43,525 nt of DNA from Emiliania huxleyi CCMP1516 (GCF_000372725.1 NW_005196163.1:141842-185366); one strand, 5' to 3'; shown: positions 9,696 to 17,936, counted from the first letter of the stretch. Program-made: numbers and translations. The notes: generated from the letters alone by a model not told the origin.

Positions 9696-9959
9696 TCATT
9701 TTTGGAGTGATCTTACCGCGTCATGACGGAGTCTTGATACCTCTCGGAGCACCTCTAACGGTTCTCGCTCCCTATCGAGATCTTCTTGCCGGATGGCTCT
9801 TCCTGTTTTGCGGGGCGCGCTGAGCTCTGTGTCAAGCTCGAAGGGCAACGGAAACGAGTGCATCGCTTCGATAGACCGACTGTGCTTGTTACCAAGACCG
9901 ATCTCACGTACACAGTTACACTCCAGACGTCCTGTACTCTCCCATCCGACAACTGGCAA
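9696..9959 (-). CDS. Right arm of the inverted gene-fragment duplication
   Basis: This is the counterpart of 9341-9577, converging tail to tail with about 120 bases between the open frames. The middle part is diverged (SFPLPFELDTELSAPRKTG against SSRHAGRLARNSVPAHTG), while both ends are well conserved. No flanking terminal repeats were seen. Confidence 0.4.
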   Translation of the reverse strand: MPVVGWESTGRLECNCVREIGLGNKHSRSIEAMHSFPLPFELDTELSAPRKTGRAIRQEDLDREREPLEVLREVSRLRHDAVRSLQK

Positions 9960-10355
9960 GACGCTGTCGTGAACCAGCCGCTCTTGCGGCAGCCGTCAGC
10001 AGAGACCGAGCGCATCGGGCGAGTGGAAATCGAGATGGCGAGCCGGTCGTGGGCCCGGACGACGGCGCTGGAGCGACAGATTTTGGCTGAGGCTCCGAGG
10101 AGGCGAGAGCGAGCTCTAGAGGTGAATCACGTGTTTTGGCTCTAGGGCCAGCTGGGCTAATCCTGGGCTCAGTTGGCTGGGCACCGCAACGAGTGGCCAG
10201 ATTTGCAGCGGCTTAACAAAAAAAATCCACGAGCAATTTCAGATTTTTGGCCCTACACAAAGAATTTAATGAATCAACTCAAACAGGTGCGACGGCGCGA
10301 AACAAAAGAAATCGAGCGCCGCTCCCGCCTCCACCTCAGCTAAGCTGTCGCGAGC
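9960..10355. other. Intergenic
   Basis: I see no gene. It includes an A-rich stretch (about 10215-10320) just upstream of the co-chaperone start at 10356, which is the likely promoter/5' UTR. CAAAGAATTTAATGAATC (about 10257-10275) is the most AT-rich part. Confidence 0.4.
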
Positions 10356-12168
10356 ATGCTGGCCGACACGCCGGCAGATGATCCGCAGGGCGAGGCGGCG
10401 CCAGCCGAGGAGGAGGAGGAGCCGATCGTGTACGACGGTCCGCTACCAGCCGACATCGCCGGCACACCGTTTGCCATCTTTCGCGCCGTCGACATCTGGG
10501 AGCGGCTGGCCTCGCACCCTGACACGCGGCCGCACGTCGCCGACTCGGGCTTCCGCGCGGCGGTCGAGCGGCTGCGCGCGCTCGACGGGCAGGCGGCGGC
10601 TCGCGAGGTGATGGAGGACCCGCGTCTGGCGCAGGCGCTGATGGCGATGCAGGGCGGGAAGGACCGGCTCAAGCTGCGGGAGGAGGACATGCTGCAGGCC
10701 GAGGTTGGCGGCCGCATGAAGCGGCGAAGACCCAGTCCAGCGGCCGAGCCGGCCCTTCCGAGGGCCTCTCCTGGACAGTTCCAGGAACCTTCCCGCTAGG
10801 CGGGACCCGGTGCAGCTTCCTCACCTCGAGCGGGCACACGGGCACGCGACGGCGGCGGCGGCGAAGGAGGCGGGCAACGCGCACTTCAAGGCGGGCGAGT
10901 ACCCCGACGCCGCCGCGTGCTACGCGCGCGCGCTCTCCCTGGCGGCCGACGGGGGCGGAGGCGCGGCGGCGAGGGTGGTGCTGCACTCAAACCACGCGGC
11001 GGCCTTCCTCAAGCTGCGGCGGGGCGGCGAGGCGCTCGCTTGCTGCGAGGCGGCGCTGAGGGAGGCGGAGAAGGCGGCGGCGGAGAAGGCGGCGGCGGAG
11101 AAGGCGGCGGCGGAGAAGGCGGAGAAGGAGGCGGCGGAGAAGGCGGAGAAGGAGGCGGCGGAGAAGGAGGCGGCGGAGAAGGCGGCGGCGGAGAAGAAGG
11201 TGGAGGAGAAGGAGGCGGCGGGTGTCGGCTGTGCGGTGCTAAGCAAGGTGCAGTACCGCAAGGCGCTCGCGCACGAGATGGAGCGGCAGTGGCCCGAGGC
11301 GCGGCGGGCGATGGAGGCGGCCATCGCCGTCGACCCGGAAGGCGCGAGATCACTCGAGATCACCCGAGATCACTCGAGATCACCCGAGGTCTCTCGAGAT
11401 CACCCGAGATGACCCGAGGCCCGCCCCACTCAAGCGCGAGCTGCGCCGCATCGCAATACCGCACCACCCACTGGACTGAACCCACACTGGGTTCGATACT
11501 GTGGAGGTGCGGGACTAGGCGCGCCCGCCCTCCTCTCGCGCGAGTTGCGCCGCATCGCGGCGCTCGAGAAGCGCGCAGACGACGACGCGGCCGAGGCCCG
11601 AGACTCGCCGAGATTCGCCGAGATTCGCCGAGATTCGCCGAGTCGCCGAGATTCGCCGAGATTCTTCGATGAGACTCGATGCGATTCGCCGAGATTCGCC
11701 GAGATTCTTCGATGAGACTCGATGCGATTCGCCGAGATTCGCCGAGACTCGACCAGGTTGAGGTGACCCGGGAGCGCCCGCCCTCAGGCCGTGCTGCAGC
11801 GTGACCGCGAGACGGACCATATCTCCCCGTATCTCCCCATATCTCCCCATATCTCCCCTCAGGCCGTGCTGCAGCGTGACCGCGAGGCGCGCGCCGCCAA
11901 GCTGCGGGCCGCAGGTGTGTCGCTGCCGGCGGCGGGCCAGGCTCCGGAGCCGAGAGGGAGTAAGCAGAGACTGCTGTCTTGCACCCGCCACTGGAGGAGG
12001 AGCGTGCGCCGCTGTATGTACACCGCCTCCCCTCCCCACTCCCGCCTCCCGGTTGTGCCACACCACGCGGAACGCATCTCCATCGCCTCGGTGACGGGGG
12101 TGAGCCTCGCCATCCACACCGCAATCGCCGTGCGAAGCTCGCTTCCGAGCTCTCACGCCGCGGCGTAG
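10356..12168 (+). CDS. STI1/Hop-like TPR co-chaperone
   Basis: Exon 1 (10356-10703) holds an STI1-type DP domain: WERLASHPDTRPHVADSGFR and MEDPRLAQALMAMQG. Intron 10704-10815 (GT-AG). Exon 2 (10816-11341) has TPR units (AAKEAGNAHFKAGEYPDAAA, then a charged AEK-repeat insertion, then KVQYRKALAHEMERQWPEAR). A GC-AG intron (11342-11518) leads to exon 3 (11519-11595, LSRELRRIAALEKRADDDAA). A second GC-AG intron (11596-11862) leads to AVLQRDREARAAKLRAAG. Phases agree at all junctions. The C-terminus is uncertain: the last frame stops at 12168, or a donor at 11915 (GCAG^GTGTGT) may lead on to the Aha1 exons. Hop-like proteins bridge Hsp70 and Hsp90 through TPRs, so the Aha1 domain next door on the same strand suggests Hsp90 work or even one fused protein. 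Confidence 0.75.
11342..11518 (+). other. Decamer-array intron (GC-AG, 177 nt)
   Basis: Donor GGAAG^GCGCGAG, acceptor ACTAG^GCGCGCC, phase 1 on both sides (codon G|GC). The array of seven CGAGATCAC(C/T) units runs 11345-11418, starting three bases after the donor. The same AGGCGCG string lies at both splice junctions. A degenerate copy of the following exon (AAGCGCGAGCTGCGCCGCAT) lies at 11431-11453 inside the intron, against CGCGCGAGTTGCGCCGCATC in the exon. Confidence 0.65.
11596..11862 (+). other. Repeat intron with duplicated 3' splice site (GC-AG)
   Basis: Donor GCCGAG^GCCCGAGACTCG runs straight into CGAGATTCGC-type repeats. The acceptor region CCTCAGGCCGTGCTGCAGCG occurs twice, 75 bases apart (exon copies from 11788 and 11863), with an ATCTCCCCAT decamer array between them. 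Only the second copy continues in frame into the next conserved exon sequence. Confidence 0.6.
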
Positions 12169-12232
12169 GGCCGTTAGGGGCCGGTAGAGAACACACAGAC
12201 GCCCTCGCCCCTGTCTCCGCTGTGTGCATGCG

Positions 12233-12910
12233 ATGCGATGCGATGCGTACACGGTAACGAGGCCCTCAAGCTTCACCACGCAGGCCTCGGAGGCGGCGGC
12301 GCCGACGGCGCTGGCGCGCTCGAGTCGCGCGGCGGCGACGCGCGGATACCTGCGCGAGGTCCGACTTTTCGCACTGGGCTGGCCGAGAAGGGTGAATTCT
12401 TCACCATTCCTTGGCACTGGACAGGTCGACTTCTCGCACTGGGCGGCGGGCTGGCTGGCCGAGAGGCTGCGCGGGCTGACGCACACCGAGAGGCGAGATC
12501 ACGCGAGATCACGCGAGATCACACGAGATCACGCGAGATCACGCGAGATCACACGAGATCACGCGAGATCACGCGAGATCACACGAGATCACGCGAGATC
12601 ACACGCGACCACGACTACTTTGGGAGATTGTGGGGCGTGATTGCCGGGGGAGCGTGACGAGATTGCGCTGGAGAGAGCCGCTGCGGCTCGCGGCCAGTTA
12701 GTCAGCTAGTCGAAGAGTTCATTCACACGTCCCACAGGCGCGCGGGCGAGTCAGTTAGTTCGCCACTTGAAGTTGATTCACATGCACATGCACACGCACA
12801 TGCACATGCACATGCACATGCACATGCACATGCACATGAACATGACAACATAACATATGCATACACATATGCACATGCACATGCACACGCACACGCACAC
12901 GCACACGCAC

Positions 12911-12941
<31 letters not shown>

Positions 12942-13710
12942 TGCATACATGCACATGCACATGCGCATGCACATGCACATGCTACATGCACATGCACATG
13001 CACATGCACATGCACACGCCCCACAGGCACGCGGGCGAGAGCCACTGCGCGACGCTCGTGGTCAAGGGGCTGCAGCCGTCGCAGAGCGAGGTGCACGCGT
13101 CGGTCAAGCTCAAAGGCGAGGCGCGCGCGCTCTTCTACGACCTCACGCTCGTCATCGCGTGGGAGGGGTCCGCCGTCTTGCGCAGCCGAGGCGGAGGCGG
13201 AGGCGGCGGAGGCGGCGGAGGCGGAGGAGGAGGAGGCGGAGGCGGAGGCGGCGGAGGCGGAGGCGGCGGAGGCGGCGGCGGCGGGAGAGGCGGCGGCGGC
13301 GGGAGAGGAGGAGAGAACGACGGCGGGCACCGGATGAGCGGCGTGTTGCGGCTGTTCAACATCGGGCAGGCGACGCGGCAGCAGCCTGAGATGCGTGCAC
13401 GACACGTCCCTGACATGCGCCCGACACGTCCCTTGCAGGAGACGCGGTACTCCCCGGGCGGCGACAAGGAGACGAGCTGCATGCAGTACTAACTTCATCC
13501 ATCGGTCCATTAATCAAGTGATGAATTCGTGTCCCGCAGGAGACGAGCTACATGTATGAGCTCGGCTTCCCGCAGCGGCACTTTGGCGCGACCGAGCCGT
13601 GGGCGGAGGCCATCAAGACCGAGGCGGCCGAGCTCTTCCACGCGGCGTCAGGCGTGGTGGGCGAGTGGGTCGAGGCGTTCAAGGCCAAGGCCACAGCCGT
13701 GGAGCTGTGA
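12233..13710 (+). CDS. Aha1 N-terminal-domain (Hsp90 activator) protein
   Basis: VDFSHWAAGWLAERLRGLT corresponds to the W..EK..NWA...L opening of the AHSA1_N domain. After an intron come CATLVVKGLQPSQSEVHASV and ALFYDLTLVIAWEG, the diagnostic beta strands. A long Gly tract (GGC/GGA repeats, 13187-13310) interrupts the domain before GVLRLFNIGQ. The last exon reads ETSYMYELGFPQRHFGATEP and stops at 13710. Aha1 binds the Hsp90 middle domain and stimulates its ATPase; the C-terminal AHSA1 domain is absent here. The start at ATG 12233 is a guess; upstream exons may come from the TPR gene. Introns: 12359-12424 (GT-AG), 12493-13026 (GC-AG), and one or two between 13390 and 13540 whose donors I cannot fix. 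TACTAAC at 13484-13490 matches a branch-point consensus. Confidence 0.75.
12359..12424 (+). other. 66-nt intron flanked by an exact-offset exon duplication
   Basis: Donor GCGAG^GTCCGACTTTTCGCA, acceptor GGACAG^GTCGACTTCTCGCA, both phase 0 before a GTC codon. The first about 22 bases of the intron repeat the first bases of the downstream exon (GTC-CGACTTTTCGCACTGGGC against GTCGACTTCTCGCACTGGGC). The copies are offset by exactly the intron length. Confidence 0.7.
12493..13026 (+). other. Decamer- and CACATG-filled intron (GC-AG, 534 nt)
   Basis: Donor CCGAGAG^GCGAGATCAC and acceptor CCCACAG^GCACGCG, phase 2 (AG|G). Eleven exact decamers GCGAGATCAC/ACGAGATCAC (12493-12602) begin at the donor itself and form a 30-bp higher-order G-G-A pattern. 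A CACATG/CACACG microsatellite fills about 12778-13015. The acceptor and exon start (CACGYCCCACAGGCRCGCGG) are duplicated at about 12727-12750. Confidence 0.7.
12778..13015. repeat. CACATG/CACACG microsatellite
   Basis: Nearly 240 bases of six-base units inside the Aha1 intron. It generates long artificial open frames of Cys/Met/His on every strand, which I do not regard as genes. Confidence 0.85.
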
Positions 13711-14083
13711 TGGCCGGCCGGGGCCGGCGCGTGCAAGCATGACACACCGCGCATATTGGTCAGTGACCCCGTACTCGCCAGGAACACCCGCCCACACTAT
13801 AGGGTCATTGACATTGTGTAGCCCTGCTTAGAAGGAAAAGGTTTACTGCAAGGTCCGTATGGCTCACCGTGTAGTCGGCCCCCACAATGCCTATAAAACC
13901 CCAGCCGCAGCCCAGTAATGCATCATTTGTACTTGTCCTGCGGCTGCACCTCAGAGAGCTGGACCAACACTGGCGGCACGCCAGCACCCACCACCGCCGC
14001 CCGCACCTGCTCACGCCACACCACTCTCACCTCTCGCCCTCCTCCGTAGCGCCACCCTCGGAGGAACATCACGTCTACCAACC
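13711..14083. other. Convergent intergenic region
   Basis: It lies between the stop of the Aha1 gene and the stop of the SpoU gene and must hold both 3' UTRs. No poly-A signal or conserved element stands out. The plus-strand frame HLRELDQHWRHASTHHRRPH looks like chance. Confidence 0.45.
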
Positions 14084-15720
14084 CTACCACCCTGCAGCTC
14101 CGACGCCCGCGCCCGCAGCCGCCTGCGCCCCCTCCCCCCACGGGTCCTCCTCGAGAAACCGCTTGCCGCGAGACGAGTAGTCCGCCGCCAGCGCCTCCAC
14201 CTCCGCCTCGGTCAGGTCGCCCTCCGAGACGTTGAGCAGCGCCTCGCCGCCGCCTGCGCCGCCGCCGGCACGCTCCCGGGTAACCTCGGGGACTCTCGGG
14301 GACTCTCGGGTAATCTGGACTCTCGGGTAATCTCGGGTAATCTCGGGTAATCTCGGGTAATCTCGGGGACTCTCAGGGACTCTTGGGGACTCTCGGGCCT
14401 TCACCAGCACGCTCCCGCAGCGCCCGCGTGCGCGCAAGCCGGCCGTAGTGGGCGACGAGCGCCTGCAGGAAGGCTCCGAGAAGGCTCCGAGAAGGCTCCG
14501 AGAGGGCGGCTGCCGGCCGTGGCGAGCGGCGGCGCCGCGGCGACAGACACGTTGAGCGACTCGGCTATATCTCGGCTATATCTCGGGTGATCTCGGCTAT
14601 ATCTCGCCGCGGCGACAGACACGTTGAGTGACTCGGTGAGGCCAAAGAGAGGGATGGTCGCGGCGCCTGCACCCAAGGGGGGGGGGGGGGGGGGCAGGTG
14701 GGCGGTACGCCGTCCTCGCCCGGCGCTGCGACTCGCAACGCTCTAGGTGGACGAAAGGCGTGTGTGGCCCCTGCTAGGAGGTGTGTCACACTGACATGCT
14801 AGGAGGTGTGTGTGTGCGTGTGGGCCCGTCCTCCGAGCCAGGAGGTGTGTGGCAACGAGTGACTGATGTGTGGCGGCACCGTCGCAGAAGCGCGCCACCT
14901 CGGCTATCTCTCGGCTATCTCTCGGGTGATCTCGGGTGATCTCGGGTGATCTCGGGTGATCTCGGCACCGTCGCAGAGGAGCGCCATCTCGGCTATCTCT
15001 CGGCTATCTCTCGGGTGATCTCGGGTGATCTCGGGTGATCTCGGGTGATCTCGGCACCGTCGCAGAGGAGCGCCATCTCGGCGGAGATGCCGAGCCGCTC
15101 CGAGCCGAGCACGAGCGCGACCCTCTCCCCAAAGTCGACGTCCTAGGAGTGAGACTGGAGCGGTTGGTGAGCTGCCTAGGGCGGGTCTCTGTACTCCCAC
15201 TAAAAGGCGCCTCCAGCTTTGCCGTCGCCAGCTGCGCCAACGCCTCGTTGCGCTCGCCGACGATGGCGGCGTCCGCGGCGGCGCGCGCGTCGTGCCACGA
15301 GTCGCTGCGGTCGCCCTCGGGCGGAGGGACCGTCGCCACGATCCGGAAGCCCGCGCCGCGGAGCGCCTCGGCGCACGCCGCTGCCGTCTCGTGCCGGTGG
15401 ACACAGAGCCACTTCTCGCCGCCGTTGCCGACGCCGCGCCGCATGCGCCGGTTGCCGCCGTGCTTGGCGGCGGCGGCGACCTTCTGCGCGACCCGTGGCT
15501 GCTGCGAAGGGCGGAGCCCGACGATCTCGTGGACGTGCAGCAGGCCGAACGCCTCGCACGAGCGGAGCACAGCCGCGCGGTTGCCGCTGTCCTCGAGTCG
15601 GTCGAGCACGAGTCGCAGGCCCGCCATGCGACCGGCGGCGACGCGGCGGAGGCGGCGGGCTCTCGCGCTGACGTCCGGCTCGGCTGGGGCCGGGGCGGAG
15701 GGCGGCGTAGGACCGGACAT
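14084..15720 (-). CDS. SpoU-type (TrmH family) RNA 2'-O-methyltransferase, five exons
   Basis: The ATG is at 15720. Exon 1 (15720-15211) covers LRLVLDRLEDSGNRAAVLRS (motif 1, N..A..R) and KWLCVHRHETAAACAEAL. Exon 2 (15142-15058) is VDFGERVALVLGSERLGISA (motif 2, G.E..G). Exon 3 (14666-14608) is TIPLFGLTESLNVSVAA (motif 3, the SLNVSVA knot/SAM site). Exon 4 (about 14462-14405) is ALVAHYGRLARTRALRERA. Exon 5 (about 14272-14084) is EALLNVSEGDLTEAEVEALA and the tail. Splicing gives about 300 residues, normal for the family, with all three motifs complete. These enzymes methylate ribose in tRNA or rRNA using SAM; cf. tRNA Gm18 methylase. Intron 1 (15210-15143) is GC-AG; introns 2 and 3 hold decamer arrays and exon copies. 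The exon 4/5 junction is approximate because the phases do not fit a standard donor. Confidence 0.85.
14278..14400 (-). repeat. Decamer array in SpoU intron 4
   Basis: On the coding strand there are units CCGAGAGTCC and CCGAGATTAC, about twelve copies. The flanks carry a duplicated exon string, GGGAGCGTGCTGG before and GGGAGCGTGCCGG after. The exact donor is unclear (CTG^GTGAAGG or CGT^GCTGG). Confidence 0.65.
14463..14607 (-). other. SpoU intron 3 with a copy of the SLNVSVAA exon end
   Basis: Donor GCCGCG^GCGAGATATAG (GC), acceptor TCCTGCAG^GCGCTCGTC, phase 0, which rebuilds SLNVSVAA|ALVAHYG. Inside the intron, after CGAGATATAGC/CGAGATCACC units, the last 30 or so bases of exon 3 (TCGCTCAACGTGTCTGTCGC) are repeated, so a second possible donor exists. 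Confidence 0.75.
14667..15057 (-). other. SpoU intron 2 with tandem copies of the exon end
   Basis: Donor GCGACG^GTGCCGAGATC, acceptor GGTGCAG^GCGCCGCG (phase 1, codon G|GC). Two about-87-bp units follow, each a CGAGATCACC array plus a copy of the exon-2 end (GGCGCTCCTCTGCGACGGTG). The third, degenerate copy at 14880-14905 reads GGCGCGCTTCTGCGACGGTG. Each copy carries a potential GT donor. A run of more than 15 G (plus strand) lies near 14678-14694. Confidence 0.75.
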
Positions 15721-16115
15721 ATATCTTTGTGTAAAACGATGAGCCTGCTCATCCCGGAGTGGTTCGATCCCACACGCGAACCCGAGACGGTGACGGGCGT
15801 TGTCTCGGTGGTCTCAGGCCCAGTGAGGTAGTGCATCAGACCTGTCCCGGATCCTGCTGAACAAGCTCCTCTTGTAGCTCGATCGGTCACACCGCCATCG
15901 CCGTCGGGGAGAGAGAGGGAGGGGGGACGACACTGCCACGGCAGCGTGCACCTCGATCCTGTACGTGTTTGTTATGACCCCCCCCAATGAACACACCAGA
16001 GAGGGAGGGCGAGACGATCGAGGGGTCCCGTACCATGCGGAATCGACCCTATCCAGTGCTCAAGACCGCGACGTCCCAACCCTTCCACTTGCGTGAGTCC
16101 TTCGGTAAGCGCGGG
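15721..16115. other. Intergenic with a dispersed repeat
   Basis: This is the promoter side of the SpoU gene and the 3' side of the MYB gene. Most of 15890-16063 is the dispersed repeat described separately. No additional gene is seen. Confidence 0.5.
15890..16063 (+). repeat. Dispersed repeat family (about 170 bp), copy 1
   Basis: It starts CACCGCCATCGCCGTCGGGG and ends ACCCTATCCAGTGCTCAAG. A near-identical copy is at 28037-28204 in the same orientation, and a partial inverted copy at about 40081-40170. It has no open frame and no obvious terminal inverted repeats. It could be a SINE or a non-autonomous element. This copy abuts the 3' end of the MYB-CW gene. Confidence 0.75.
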
Positions 16116-16978
16116 TTAGCGCGTCGAGCAGTACCACGCGGCAGGTAGCGACGTCGACATGTCGCCCACCGGCAGCCGGCGCCACTTGTCGCACTTGTCG
16201 CAAGCGACCCAGAGGCAACGGGTCGGCTCGCCCTCACAGCGCCGGCGCCTGCGACGCTGAAAGTTCTGCGTCTTGCCGCCCCGGCTGCCGACCGCCTCCT
16301 CCACTGCCGCCGCCGCCGCCACCTCCTCCACGTCCCGCCCTTGGCCAGGGGAGTCGAAGCCCGAGGATGGTGCTGTCTCCTTGGCCTCCCTCCCTTCGGC
16401 TTCCGGCACCTTGCTGGCGTCGGCGCCACGCACGCACGCCCAAGCGAAAGCTCCCAGGTTCCCGCGCCCAAGCTGCCAGTTCCAATAGTTCTTGATGGCG
16501 TTATCCGAGCGGCCTGGCAGCCTCCTTGCAATCTCGGCCCACCGGTTTCCGAGTTCGGCCTGCGCCGCGAGGATGATGCGGTCCTCCCGCTCCGTCCACG
16601 GCGTCGTCACGATGGCCGGGTTGAGGTGGTTGTGCCACCGCTCGCGGCACTGCAGGGCGGGCAATGGGCTAGGCAATGGGCGTGCGACAGTGGAAAACTA
16701 CCGGGGGGGCTGCTGGAGCGCGCCTGCTTGCCGTTGCGGCTTTGGAGGCTCTGGGCGATCAGGGTCCACCGCGGCCTGCCGGCCTCCTGCGCGACAAGCC
16801 CGCGCAGCACCGTGTCCTCGTGCTCGGACCACCGCCCTCGGCGAGGATCTCCGGCCCGAGGAGCCGAGTCCCACCACTCCAGAGAGCCGTAAAAGTCGAG
16901 GAACTCGGCGCGGGTGTACGCAATGCCGTGGGGGCACGTTGGGTCCACGCGGCGCTCTGGGTCATCTGGCTCAGCCAT
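16116..16978 (-). CDS. R2R3-type MYB transcription factor with a CW zinc finger
   Basis: Exon 1 (16978-16724) has the first MYB repeat ([36 protein letters not shown]). A GC-AG intron (16723-16650) gives [14 protein letters not shown], the classic junction. Exon 2 holds the second repeat ([40 protein letters not shown]) and, after an Ala/Glu linker, [20 protein letters not shown] with LPAAWYC. This is the start of a CW domain, which in other proteins reads histone H3K4 methylation. The fourth Cys of the CW finger is missing: the frame stops at WYCSTR, some 50 bases before a dispersed repeat. Either a last exon is missed or the tail was cut off by the insertion. 262 residues. Nuclear DNA-binding role by family. 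Confidence 0.85.
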
Positions 16979-17680
16979 GAACGCGGGGGGTTCCGCGCGT
17001 TCGTTATCTCTCGCGCGCGCCTTTTCGCGCGAAAACCGATGGCTGTGAAGACGATTTTAACCTTGGTAGGTGGACAAAAGTCTGCGTTTTTCGGCCTCCC
17101 CTCCCTAACATTAGCCGGCCAAAATGTATTCTGACCGGTTAATATTAGGGGGGGGGGGGGGGGCGGTCGGGTGTCAGACCTAGCGCTAGGCGTGCGAGGC
17201 TGACGTATTTTGGACAATGTGTCTCGCGCCTTGCTTGCGGGGGGGGAGCGGAAAGGAGGAACCTCTTCCCAAGAGCACCACTCTTGGAGCGCCGCCACTA
17301 CCACCCAGAGCGCTGCAAGCAGCGCCGGGCAATGACGGCTTACCGCCCACCCAGCCCCCCCTCGGCACACTCCGGCAGCCTATGTGTGACGGCTCGAACC
17401 CGCTAAGCCATCCCGCAAGCGGGATGGCCCGCCACTCGAACCCGCCAGCGGGCGTACGAACCGCGAGCGGCTCGCACTCGTGACAATGTGTTGTGAGGAT
17501 GGGCGCATTTCCGGCAGGTCGGGCAGGCAATGTGTTGTGAGCAGAGCTTGGCAACCTTAGTGGCCGCAGGCCACACGCCCGTAGGGCGTGAACTAGTCGC
17601 GCGCGTAAGCGCGCGAAGAAAATTTTCAGAAATACGTACGTACTTACCCTGGGGAAGGCCTTGTTTTCACGTCCTTAGCG
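16979..17680. other. Intergenic with hairpins and poly-G
   Basis: No gene is seen. The stretch contains an imperfect 19-bp inverted repeat (17104-17152, CCCTAACATTAGCCGGCCA pairing with a distal TGACCGGTTAATATTAGGG), a G run near 17148-17162, a cluster of perfect hairpins (17407-17616) and an ACGTACGT palindrome at about 17632. Confidence 0.5.
17407..17616. repeat. Cluster of perfect short hairpins
   Basis: GCCATCCCGC-AA-GCGGGATGGC (17407-17428), GTGGCC-GCA-GGCCAC (17560-17574), CACGCCC-GTA-GGGCGTG (17574-17590) and TCGCGCGC-GTAA-GCGCGCGA (17597-17616). All stems are perfect with 2-4 base loops. Pieces of the surroundings (GGCTCGAACCCGC, AGCTTGGCAACCTT) recur at about 19138-19185. Confidence 0.7.
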
Positions 17681-17936
17681 AGTGATGCAATCACGTTCTT
17701 GTTTTGCCCAAAACAAGACCGTACTCGCACGTTCTTATTGGCTGTGGCAAAGACACGCTCCGCCTCCTTCGCCGTCGCCAGCGGCGCTGCACCATGCACG
17801 CGTACTTTCCGCCCGCCGATGCAGCGGCGCCCGCGGCCGCCGGCGCGGGCGAGGCGGCAGACGGCTGCGGACAGCGGCACTACCCGCGGGCGCGCCGGCG
17901 CCGCCGCAGGCGGCTGCGTCCGGCCCCGAGGTGGCA

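Noticed and set aside
11009..11353. Minus-strand poly-Pro/Ser frame
   Set aside because: It is the antisense of the AEK-rich insertion in the TPR gene, whose conserved motifs fix the coding strand.
12778..13015. Long open frames made of Cys/Met/His or Met/His on both strands
   Set aside because: They are readings of a CACATG microsatellite inside an intron and have no start context or homology.
13470..13541. Intron with AG|GA donor in the Aha1 gene (AAG^GAGACGAGC ... GCAG^GAGACGAGC)
   Set aside because: The duplication is real (AGGAGACGAGC twice), but a GA donor is improbable and nearby GT or GC donors (for example CA^GTACTAAC) are possible, so no border was assigned.
15750..15790. tRNA-like T-arm, GTGGTTCGATCCCAC
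   Set aside because: A T-loop-like sequence is present, but no matching acceptor stem, D-arm or anticodon arm can be folded around it.
17385..17440. Possible tRNA-derived SINE (GGGTTCGAGCC B-box, TGGCTTAGCGG A-box on the minus strand)
   Set aside because: The two boxes are adjacent with no spacing, and no tRNA fold or A-rich tail is seen; only the recurring GAACCCGC piece supports it.
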